Shown one piece after another: positions 1 to 6,460 of a stretch of 14,728 nucleotides of DNA. Numbering within the stretch: the stretch's first letter is position 1; every line of letters starts with the position of its first letter. The notes beneath the pieces are model-generated. The model saw nothing but the letters and a program-made list of their open reading frames with translations. It was not told the DNA's origin and did not search any database. The stretch is from DUAL01 sp964452095 (GTDB lineage Bacteria > Bacteroidota > Bacteroidia > Flavobacteriales > BACL11). The position numbers and the translations under genes were made by a program. Location: NCBI GenBank assembly GCA_964452095.1, contig CAYVKX010000053.1:1-14728 (forward strand), read 5' to 3'.

Positions 1-67
1 TAGAAATACTGCAAATTTAATATTAAAACTGTAAACTTATTTTAGGACGAGTCATGTGTAAAAACAG

Positions 68-886
68 ATGAATAAAAAACAACTAATAGATCAAATTAAA
101 CAAAAGCAATCTTTCCTTTGTGTTGGTTTAGATACAGATATTGAAAAAATTCCAGCTCATTTATTGGAATTAGAAGATCCTATTTTTGAATTCAATAAGC
201 AGATAATTGATTCAACTAAAGATTATTGTGTTGCTTACAAGCCAAATATTGCTTTCTATGAGAGTATTGGGGTAAAAGGATGGGAAAGTTTACAGAAAAC
301 ATTAGAATATATTCCAAAGGATATTTTCACCATTGCAGATGCAAAGAGAGGAGATATCGGTAATACCTCAAATATGTATGCTCGTGCTTTTTTCGAAAAT
401 ATGAACTTTGATTCTGTTACAGTTGCTCCTTATATGGGGTCGGATTCTGTTACTCCATTTTTAGAGTTTAAAGATAAATGGGCTATTGTTTTAGCGCTAA
501 CTTCTAATAAAGGCGGTTTAGATTTTCAAAAGATTCAAGGAACTGATGGTAAACAACTATTTGAGAGGGTTTTAGAAACATCAAAAGATTGGGGCACTGA
601 TGAAAATATGATGTATGTTGTTGGCGCTACAAGAGCAGAACAACTAGCTGAAATTAGGCAAATTATTCCCAATCATTTTTTGTTAGTCCCTGGTGTAGGT
701 GCGCAAGGTGGTAATTTAAGGGAAGTGGCAAAATACGGTATGAATGCAGATTGCGGACTTTTGGTTAATTCATCAAGAGGAATTATCTATGCAGGAAATG
801 GAGTCGATTTTGCAGAAAAGTCCAGAATTGAAACTCAAAAATTACAACAGCAAATGGCTGTTCTTTTACCTGAAAAAGGAGTCTAA
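68..886 (+). CDS. pyrF: Orotidine 5'-phosphate decarboxylase, PyrF type 2
   Basis: Catalyses the last step of de novo UMP synthesis, decarboxylation of OMP, in the cytoplasm. The 272 residues match the longer type 2 subfamily of about 270 residues rather than the 230-residue E. coli form. Visible motifs: LCVGLDTD at residues 17-24, the YKPN lysine (K58), the catalytic DAKRGD block at 91-96 (D91, K93, D96), VPGVGAQGG at 207-215 and the phosphate loop SSRGI at 235-239. The ATG at 68 is supported by in-frame stops at 32-34 and 59-61 and by the normal family N-terminus; no Shine-Dalgarno sequence is visible, as usual in Bacteroidota. The gene ends in tandem TAA codons (884-889) and converges on the DUF218 gene. 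The first 67 bases of the window hold nothing that I can identify. Confidence 0.97.
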   Translation: MNKKQLIDQIKQKQSFLCVGLDTDIEKIPAHLLELEDPIFEFNKQIIDSTKDYCVAYKPNIAFYESIGVKGWESLQKTLEYIPKDIFTIADAKRGDIGNTSNMYARAFFENMNFDSVTVAPYMGSDSVTPFLEFKDKWAIVLALTSNKGGLDFQKIQGTDGKQLFERVLETSKDWGTDENMMYVVGATRAEQLAEIRQIIPNHFLLVPGVGAQGGNLREVAKYGMNADCGLLVNSSRGIIYAGNGVDFAEKSRIETQKLQQQMAVLLPEKGV

Positions 887-890
887 TAAA

Positions 891-921
891 TTCCCCTCTT
901 GGGAGGGGAGAGGGGTGGTTT
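891..921. repeat. G/C-rich hairpin and purine-rich tract between convergent genes
   Basis: A six-base-pair stem, CCCCTC at 893-898 with GAGGGG at 903-908 and loop TTGG, is followed by further G runs and then a T/A stretch at 918-927. The composition is strikingly unlike the surrounding AT-rich DNA. It lies between the stops of two convergent genes and could act as a terminator. It also resembles a short CCCCTC...GAGGGG element that I recall as recurring between genes in Bacteroidota genomes. One copy is present in this window. Confidence 0.5.
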
Positions 922-929
922 TAAAAAAT

Positions 930-1682
930 CTAAAAAGTTAATCTGTAAACAATATATCCTATCCATTCGTGAATAATGGATTCCCATTTTTCAAAAGTTT
1001 CCGAATCAGGTAAAAGCAAATATTCCAAATAAAAATCTCTTTGGCTATTGGTGTTGTCAGTTGGGAAAGCCGTAACTTTTATATCAGCTTTTTCAAAGCA
1101 AAGCAAGGAGCGTTTCATATGATTAGCAGAAGTTATCAGCAGAAAATCACCATTAGCAAAATCTGTATTTAAAATCTTAGCCGAGAAAAAAGCATTCTCT
1201 TTTGTATTTCTGGAATTATTTTCAATAATAATGTCATTTTCTGCAATACCATTATTAATAAGATGTTTTTTCATTGCTATTGCCTCACGATAACCGTCAT
1301 TTATTAGTTGCCCACTCCCTCCACTTATCATCACCTTTTTTATGATTTCTTTATGGTAGAGCTGCTCGGTAAAAATCAGTCGATCAGCATGCTCATTAAA
1401 GTTGAGCATTTTGTATTTAAAATCATATTCGGACATACCACCAAGTACAATTCCAACATCATATTTTTCTGTGATGTTCTCAATTCCTACTGCCTCTATT
1501 TCCCAAATTCTTGCTACTTCATCACAAATAAAAGCATTGCTAAAAAACCAAAATGCAAATAGGGAATAAAGCAAAAATTTTCTTCTTTTTTTCTTGAAAA
1601 AAATCGCTAATAATAGTAGGATAAAAATCCAAATAATTGGTCGGATTAAAAAAGCTAGTAGTTTTGAGAGTATGAAAAACAT
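930..1682 (-). CDS. DUF218 / YdcF-ElyC-SanA family membrane-anchored protein
   Basis: The 250-residue protein has two N-terminal hydrophobic segments (about residues 7-29 and 36-52, separated by a KKKRRK cluster) followed by a DUF218 domain facing the periplasm. DUF218 landmarks are VLGG at 79-82, ISGG at 119-122, the ENNSRNTKENA block at 154-164 and LLITSANHMKRS at 181-192. Relatives (E. coli ElyC, SanA, YdcF) are linked to envelope integrity and peptidoglycan-precursor or vancomycin phenotypes, but the biochemical activity of most members is not established, so no specific function is claimed. It is a single gene, convergent with pyrF and divergent from the DUF2851 operon across only 46 bases. 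The family call is firm; the role is open. Confidence 0.85.
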   Translation of the reverse strand: MFFILSKLLAFLIRPIIWIFILLLLAIFFKKKRRKFLLYSLFAFWFFSNAFICDEVARIWEIEAVGIENITEKYDVGIVLGGMSEYDFKYKMLNFNEHADRLIFTEQLYHKEIIKKVMISGGSGQLINDGYREAIAMKKHLINNGIAENDIIIENNSRNTKENAFFSAKILNTDFANGDFLLITSANHMKRSLLCFEKADIKVTAFPTDNTNSQRDFYLEYLLLPDSETFEKWESIIHEWIGYIVYRLTF

Positions 1683-1728
1683 TTTATTTTTTATCTTTCA
1701 AAAATAATTTTTTATTTTAACAATCAGG

Positions 1729-2997
1729 ATGAAAGAAGAATTTTTACATCATATTTGGCAATATCAGCTTTGGAATACTTTGGATTTAAAAACCATAAAT
1801 AGCGATATTATTGAGGTTAAAAAGGTTGGGGATCACAATACAAATTCTGGTCCTGATTTTTTGAATACCCAACTGAAAATTGCTAATTTTTTATGGGCGG
1901 GTAATGTAGAGATTCATAAAAAATCTTCTGATTGGAACAGGCATAATCACCAAAAAGATACGGCTTACAACAATGTAATTTTGCATGTAGTATTTTTGCA
2001 TGATAAAATAATTTATGATAAAAATAATAGGGAAATTCCAACTCTTGAAGTTGCTGGGATTATTCCGGAAAATTTATTAGAAAAATATGATAAAATATTT
2101 TTTTCTAAAAATAAAATTCCATGTAATTCTTTTTTGAAAAGCATAGATAATAGTGTGTTTTCTGCCTTTTCAGAAGAATTGATATTGGAAAGATTGCAGC
2201 AGAAAACTTTGCCTTTGCAAGGAAAAATGAATCAAAATAAGAACGATATTGAAGCAACACTTTATTTCTTGCTTTTAAGGAGTTTAGGGCTTAAAATTAA
2301 TGCGCAACCAATGGAAATGTTAAGTGCTTTTTTGCCTTTTAACATTCTTAGAAAACATACTAATAATCCAAAGCAAATGGCAGCACTAATTTTTGGAGTT
2401 GCTGGCTTTTTGCAGAAAGATTTCTTGGATGAATATCCAAAAGATTTGAAAAAAGAATTTGCGTATTTGCAACATAAATATCAACTCAAAATTATGGGCA
2501 AATCGCTTTGGAAATTCTTGCGTTTGCGACCGGCTTCTTTTCCCACTATTCGCCTTGCTCAGTTAGTGGCAATTTTATCAAAATACCAAACTTTATTTTC
2601 CGTAATTCTGGAAGCAAAATCAGTAAAACAGTTGAAAAATATTTTTGCAATTATTCCAGATATTTATTGGAATACGCATTATACTTTCGATAATTTATCA
2701 GTAAAAAGAAATAAGAAAATTGGTGATAAAACTCTTGATATAATCATTATAAATGCAATAATTCCAATGCTCTATTTATACGGAAAAAAAGATGTGAAAA
2801 TTCGCCAAAAAGCCACTCAGTTTTTAAGTGAAATAAAGGCAGAACAAAATTATATTACCAAAAAATTTAAGCAATTAGAATTGCCATTAAAATCGGCAAA
2901 GCAATCGCAAGCAGTAATCCAATTGTATAACAACTATTGTTCTGCAAAAAAATGTATAAATTGCCGACTTGGAAAATACATACTCAGCAATGCTTGA
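1729..2997 (+). CDS. DUF2851 family protein, possible metal-cluster nuclease
   Basis: A 422-residue soluble protein of the Bacteroidota-enriched DUF2851 family. Its conserved N-terminal part reads NSGPDF at 39-44, GNVEIH at 58-63, then SDW at 67-69 and H72, H74, D77 and Y80 before ILHVV at 84-88. A lone cysteine lies at 132 (IPCNSF) and three more close the protein (C404, C409, C412). The PD followed 17 residues later by E61-x-H63-x-K65 resembles a diverged PD-(D/E)XK nuclease centre, and four cysteines could hold an Fe-S cluster or zinc. This is inference; no function is established. It is the first gene of a tight operon and overlaps the following PspC gene by eight bases (2990-2997). Length and C-terminus are as I recall for flavobacterial homologues. 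Confidence 0.9.
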   Translation: MKEEFLHHIWQYQLWNTLDLKTINSDIIEVKKVGDHNTNSGPDFLNTQLKIANFLWAGNVEIHKKSSDWNRHNHQKDTAYNNVILHVVFLHDKIIYDKNNREIPTLEVAGIIPENLLEKYDKIFFSKNKIPCNSFLKSIDNSVFSAFSEELILERLQQKTLPLQGKMNQNKNDIEATLYFLLLRSLGLKINAQPMEMLSAFLPFNILRKHTNNPKQMAALIFGVAGFLQKDFLDEYPKDLKKEFAYLQHKYQLKIMGKSLWKFLRLRPASFPTIRLAQLVAILSKYQTLFSVILEAKSVKQLKNIFAIIPDIYWNTHYTFDNLSVKRNKKIGDKTLDIIIINAIIPMLYLYGKKDVKIRQKATQFLSEIKAEQNYITKKFKQLELPLKSAKQSQAVIQLYNNYCSAKKCINCRLGKYILSNA

Positions 2998-3211
2998 TTT
3001 TATTAGACATTTTTTTGAAAAACAAATTTTTGGGGTAAGTTCTTGGTGGGCAAATCGACTAGGAATAAAAGCATCTTTTGTTCGACTTTTTTTTATTTAT
3101 GCCGCCTTTACTAATACCCTTATTGTTTTGGTTTATTTGGGGATGGTTTTTATTTTAAAAGTGCGAAATCACTTCAAATTCCGTAAACGAAAATCAGTTT
3201 TTGACCTTTAA
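2990..3211 (+). CDS. PspC-domain membrane protein (73 aa)
   Basis: A small PspC-like protein: FGVSSWWANRLGI at about residues 14-26, then a VRLFF entry into a hydrophobic segment spanning about 31-56, and a basic tail ending KRKSVFDL. PspC domains sit in the inner membrane and in enterobacteria take part in the phage-shock response; the role of these short Bacteroidota forms is unknown. I chose the ATG at 2990 over an upstream TTG at 2969, because MLDFIRHFFEK is the usual family N-terminus and the ATG overlaps the DUF2851 stop (ATGCTTGA), which suits translational coupling. It lies three bases before the potassium channel. A second, shorter PspC-like gene lies on the other side of that channel. 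Confidence 0.85.
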   Translation: MLDFIRHFFEKQIFGVSSWWANRLGIKASFVRLFFIYAAFTNTLIVLVYLGMVFILKVRNHFKFRKRKSVFDL

Positions 3212-3214
3212 AAA

Positions 3215-4228
3215 ATGAATAGATTTAAGATTTTTTCTAAGATTTATTTTGCAATTATTCTACTAATATCAATTTTTGTTTTTGGTATTTTGGGCTTTTT
3301 TATTATTGAGGATTACTCCTTAAATGAGGCGTTTTATATGACGGTTCTTACCGTTTCCACAGTTGGTTTTAATGAGGTGCGTGAACTTAGCTCTCAAGGA
3401 AGAATCTTCACAGCCTTTCTTATCATCACAAGTTTTGGTACATTTGCGTACGCAATTTCGGCAATTACAACTTATGTGCTAAGTGGCGATTTTAAAAATT
3501 ATTATAAAGATTATAGAGTGAATAAAGAAATAGAAAATATAGATAATCATGTGGTAGTTTGTGGTTTTGGAAGAAATGGAAGGCAAGCAACCGATAGCTT
3601 AAAGTTGCATCATCAGCAGTTTGTGGTAGTGGAAAAAAACTCTGAAAGAACCGATAGAATGCGAAATGAAAAAACTTGTCTTTTTGTGGAAGGAGATGCA
3701 ACTTTGGACAATACTTTGGATAAGGCAAAAATCGGAACGGCAAAAGCATTGATTACAACACTTCCCAATGATGCTGATAATCTTTTTGTGGTGCTGTCAG
3801 CAAGGCAAAAAAATCCTAATTTGACTATAATAAGTAGGGCTTCCCAAAATTCTTCTTATAATAAACTGAAAGTGGCGGGAGCCAATAATGTAATTATGCC
3901 TGATAAAGTTGGGGGAGAGCATATGGCATCTTTGGTTATAACTCCTGATGTTGTTGAGTTTTTAGATATGATTTCTGTTGGTAGTTCTCATCATATTAAT
4001 TTAGAAGAGATAGCGTTTAATAAATTGCCCAAAGGAGATAATATCAATACGATAAGAGAACTAAGTGCTACTTATAAAACAGGTTGCATGATAGTGGGAT
4101 TTAAAACAGCTGATGGTGAGTTTGTGATTAATCCTTCTGCTGACACTAGGCTTGTTCCAAATTCTAAACTTTTTGTTTTGGGAAAAGCAGAACAAATAAA
4201 TGAACTTAATAAAATTTTAAATATATAA
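3215..4228 (+). CDS. Two-TM potassium channel with RCK (TrkA-N/TrkA-C) domains
   Basis: Predicted inner-membrane K+ channel subunit of 337 residues with MthK/GsuK-like architecture. TM1 is about residues 10-31, the pore helix and filter about 40-54 and TM2 about 64-89. A cytosolic RCK/TrkA-N Rossmann domain starts at about 112 with CGFGRNG (G117, G119, G122), the ribose-binding acidic residue is E140 and the GDA motif is at 160-162; a TrkA-C domain occupies about 255-337. The filter reads T49-V50-G51-F52-N53-E54: the usual fifth-position glycine of TVGYG/TVGFG is asparagine, encoded by AAT. Such channels are normally tetramers gated by nucleotides or divalent ions. The gene lies between two PspC-like genes; its TAA shares a base with the next ATG (TAATG at 4226-4230), so the genes are very probably cotranscribed. 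Confidence 0.93.
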   Translation: MNRFKIFSKIYFAIILLISIFVFGILGFFIIEDYSLNEAFYMTVLTVSTVGFNEVRELSSQGRIFTAFLIITSFGTFAYAISAITTYVLSGDFKNYYKDYRVNKEIENIDNHVVVCGFGRNGRQATDSLKLHHQQFVVVEKNSERTDRMRNEKTCLFVEGDATLDNTLDKAKIGTAKALITTLPNDADNLFVVLSARQKNPNLTIISRASQNSSYNKLKVAGANNVIMPDKVGGEHMASLVITPDVVEFLDMISVGSSHHINLEEIAFNKLPKGDNINTIRELSATYKTGCMIVGFKTADGEFVINPSADTRLVPNSKLFVLGKAEQINELNKILNI

Positions 4229-4392
4229 TGACAGAAAAAAAGATTTGGGGAGTTTGTGCTTGGATATCTGATAAGTTTGGACTAGATGTAACTGGTGTTA
4301 GAATTTTATTTGTAGCTGCTACTATTTTTGGTTTTGGTTCTCCAATATTACTGTATTTGATTTTGTCATTAGTTAAACCAGATGGATATTAA
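4228..4392 (+). CDS. Small PspC-like membrane protein (54 aa)
   Basis: A very short gene that automated calling would easily miss. The product begins MTEKKIWGVCAWISDKFGLD, continues VTGVRILFVAAT, contains a GFGSP turn, then a hydrophobic segment ending LILSLVKPDGY. This is the complete PspC core: a GVCAWISDKFGLD amphipathic stretch, VRxLFV, a transmembrane hairpin and a LVKP exit. It aligns along its length with the 73-residue PspC protein upstream of the channel. It begins inside the channel stop codon (TAATG) and stops one base before the preferred start of the SDR gene, so it is embedded in the operon. Function unknown; a membrane partner or modulator of the channel is a reasonable inference from position only. 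Confidence 0.85.
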   Translation: MTEKKIWGVCAWISDKFGLDVTGVRILFVAATIFGFGSPILLYLILSLVKPDGY

Positions 4393-4393
4393 T

Positions 4394-5293
4394 ATGAAAG
4401 TATTAATTACAGGAAGTAATGGTTTGCTCGGGCAAAAGCTTTTACACAAATTAAGAGTAGATAAATCAGTAGAATTGATTGCAACTTCAAGAGGAGTGAA
4501 TAGAGTTTCTGAAAAAAATGGCTACACTTATTTTGATTTAGATATTACTGATGAAAAAGCAGTTTCTAAAATTATTTCTGAGCAAAATCCTAATGTAGTG
4601 ATTAATACAGCTGCAATGACAAATGTTGATTTGTGTGAAGAAAAGAAAGCTGAATGTGATGATTTGAATGTTAATGCTGTTAAATACTTAGCTGATGCTT
4701 GTGCAAAAATAGATGCTCACCTTATTCATATTTCAACAGATTTTATTTTTGATGGAGAAGATGGACCATACAAAGAAGAAGATAAACCAAACCCGCTTTC
4801 CTATTACGGATTATCCAAATTAAAATCTGAACAATTATTACAATCTCATTCTGTAAAATGTACGATTCTTAGAACAATTATTGTATTTGGGGTAGCTGAA
4901 AATTTGAGTAAAGGAAATATAGTGCTTTGGGCAAAAGGAGCTTTGGAAAAAGGAGAACCCCTTAATATTATTGATGACCAATTCCGTGCCCCAACTCTAT
5001 CAGAAGATTTAGCTGACGCTTGTATTTTGGCTTACCAAAAAAGAAAATTTGGTGTTTTTAATGCATCAGGAAAAGATATTATGAGTATTTATGAGATAGT
5101 AGAACGCATTGCAAAACATTACAATTATTCTACTAAAAATATGAACAGAATTTCAACAGCAACTTTAAATCAAACTGCTGGAAGACCGCCCAAAACTGGA
5201 TTTATTTTAGATAATTCTAAAAAAGAATTAGGATATAGCCCGCACTCTTTTGAGGAGTGCTTAACTATAATTGATGAACAATTAGAAAAATAA
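4394..5293 (+). CDS. SDR-family NAD(P)-dependent reductase, RmlD-like
   Basis: An extended short-chain dehydrogenase of 299 residues, closest by motifs to dTDP-4-dehydrorhamnose reductase (RmlD/RfbD). Nucleotide-binding TGxxGxxG is at residues 6-13 (TGSNGLLG), INTAAMTNVD at 70-79, HISTDFIFDG at 112-121 with the catalytic S/T, and the catalytic YxxxK as Y138-x3-K142. The ATG at 4394 is preferred over an in-frame ATG four codons upstream (4382): it puts the Rossmann strand at the very N-terminus and leaves a one-base gap to the small PspC gene instead of an overlap. No other nucleotide-sugar genes are nearby, so rhamnose synthesis is not supported by context; a related reductase or a MAT2B-like regulatory role is possible. 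Last gene of the operon that starts at 1729. Confidence 0.88.
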   Translation: MKVLITGSNGLLGQKLLHKLRVDKSVELIATSRGVNRVSEKNGYTYFDLDITDEKAVSKIISEQNPNVVINTAAMTNVDLCEEKKAECDDLNVNAVKYLADACAKIDAHLIHISTDFIFDGEDGPYKEEDKPNPLSYYGLSKLKSEQLLQSHSVKCTILRTIIVFGVAENLSKGNIVLWAKGALEKGEPLNIIDDQFRAPTLSEDLADACILAYQKRKFGVFNASGKDIMSIYEIVERIAKHYNYSTKNMNRISTATLNQTAGRPPKTGFILDNSKKELGYSPHSFEECLTIIDEQLEK

Positions 5294-5353
5294 TGTGTTA
5301 ATCCTGCTGATGTGCTAATTCCACAAGCCAACATCTTACAGCCAACAGCCAAT
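5293..5353. repeat. Degenerate short repeats in an intergenic spacer
   Basis: The spacer between the SDR gene and the nrnA-like gene contains ATGTGTTAAT (5293-5302) and ATGTGCTAAT (5310-5319), nine of ten bases identical and 17 bases apart. These are followed by AGCCAAC at 5326-5332 and 5340-5346 and AGCCAAT at 5347-5353. Spacers built of such worn tandem words recur, to my recollection, in Flavobacteriia. No coding potential and no strong hairpin are visible. Confidence 0.45.
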
Positions 5354-5370
5354 AACTAAAAACTATTCCC

Positions 5371-5378
5371 TATTTTTG
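5371..5378 (+). promoter_or_regulatory. Candidate Bacteroidota -7 promoter box
   Basis: TATTTTTG matches the Bacteroidota -7 consensus TAnnTTTG exactly and sits eight bases before the ATG at 5386, giving a very short leader. No TTTG -33 element is seen at the expected 19-21 base spacing, so the call rests on one box and its position. Confidence 0.4.
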
Positions 5379-5385
5379 CCGCCCT

Positions 5386-6454
5386 ATGCAAGAAAAAATC
5401 AAAGCACTAAAGAATATTCTTTCTGAAAAGAAAAATATTGTAATTACAGTTCATAGAGGTCCTGANNNNNNNNNNAAGACGAATTGTAATAACTACTCAC
5501 AAAGGACCTGATGGTGATGCAATGGGTTCAGCTCTCGGTTTTTATAATATTCTTATTCAGTTGGGGCATAATGTTGATGTAATTACTCCAAATGATTACG
5601 CTTCTTTTTTGCATTGGCTTCCAGGAAATAATAAGGTAGTTGTATTCACTGAGCAAGAGGAAAAAGCAAAAGAAATTACTGAGAAATCGGATCTTATTTT
5701 TCTATTAGATTTTTCTCAAATTGGAAGATTAGATACTTATGCGGAAGTGGTGCAAAATTCTACTGCAAAAAAAGTAATTATTGATCATCATAGGGAGCCA
5801 GATTTAAGTATTGCAGATATTTTGTTTTCAGATGTTTTGGCTTCTGCTACCGCTCAAATGGTATTTGAGATAATTGATTTGTTGGGACACAAAAACCTAA
5901 TTAATAAAGAGGTAGCAGAATGCCTTTATACAGGAATTATGACTGATACCGGCTCTTTTAAATATTCTTCAACTACTGAAAAAACGCATCATATTATTGC
6001 TGAATTAATTGGAAAGGGTGCCGAAAACTCTAGAATTCACGATTTGGTTTATGATAATTTTTCAGAAGACAGAGTAAAACTTTTGGGCTATTGTCTCAAT
6101 CAAAAATTACAAATATTTAAGGAGAATAAATCTGCAATTATTTCGTTAAATGCTGAGGAATTAAAGAAATTTAATTTCCAAAAAGGCGATACAGAAGGCA
6201 TTGTAAATTACGCATTAACGATAGAAGATGTTATATTTGCCGTTTTTATTACAGAAAAGCAAGGGCTTGTAAAACTTTCTTTGCGCTCCAAAGGAGATTT
6301 TAAGGTAAATGAAATTGCCAAGAAATATTTTAGTGGAGGAGGGCATATGAATGCAGCAGGAGGAATATCTGATGTATCGGTAGAACTTACAATTGAAAAA
6401 CTAAAAGAAATATTTAATGAATATAAAACACAATTAATTAACACTAAACTTTAA
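5386..6454 (+). CDS. nrnA: DHH/DHHA1 phosphoesterase, NrnA type, interrupted by an assembly gap
   Basis: Family members degrade nanoRNA/oligoribonucleotides and dephosphorylate 3'-phosphoadenosine 5'-phosphate, using two metal ions. The start is the ATG at 5386 (MQEKIKALKNILSEK). The DHH motif is at 5783-5791 and the DHHA1 motif GGGH at 6335-6346. Ten N at 5466-5475 split the gene, and both flanks encode the same first metal-binding strand: KNIVITVHRGP on the left, RRIVITTHKGPDGDAMG on the right. The two parts are in different frames as assembled. Merging the duplicate (removing 46 bases) would give one frame of about 340 residues, the normal family size, so I interpret this as an intact gene spoiled by a scaffold join rather than a pseudogene. 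The right part reads open from 5477 to the stop; an ATG at 5522 lies inside the motif and is not the real start. It is followed after six bases by the PPIase gene. Confidence 0.85.
5466..5475. other. Assembly gap (10 N)
   Basis: Ten consecutive undetermined bases lie inside the nrnA-like gene. Ten N looks like a placeholder rather than a measured length. The flanks code for overlapping versions of one motif, so the true gap is probably negative: the contig ends overlap but differ. Confidence 0.98.
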
Positions 6455-6460
6455 AAAACA

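Noticed and set aside
744..941. Open frame of 65 codons overlapping the end of pyrF
   Set aside because: Out of frame inside pyrF and running through the G-rich hairpin; its last residues merely translate that repeat.
2969..2989. TTG start for the first PspC gene
   Set aside because: It adds seven residues (MENTYSA) encoded inside the DUF2851 gene; the ATG at 2990 gives the usual family N-terminus.
3492..3749. Minus-strand open frame inside the channel gene, and similar frames at 1308-1562, 2508-2693, 5170-5352, 6208-6444, 9304-9492, 10125-10343, 11259-11468, 11659-11956 and 13899-14084
   Set aside because: All lie on or opposite strongly supported genes, show no recognisable domain, and have the low-complexity composition of antisense AT-rich coding DNA.
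4382..4393. Upstream ATG for the SDR gene
   Set aside because: It would overlap the small PspC gene and put four extra residues before the Rossmann strand; the ATG at 4394 fits better.
5522..6454. Reading the DHH phosphoesterase as starting at the ATG at 5522
   Set aside because: That methionine is within the GPDGDAMGS metal-binding motif; the frame is open further upstream to the gap and the true N-terminus lies at 5386.
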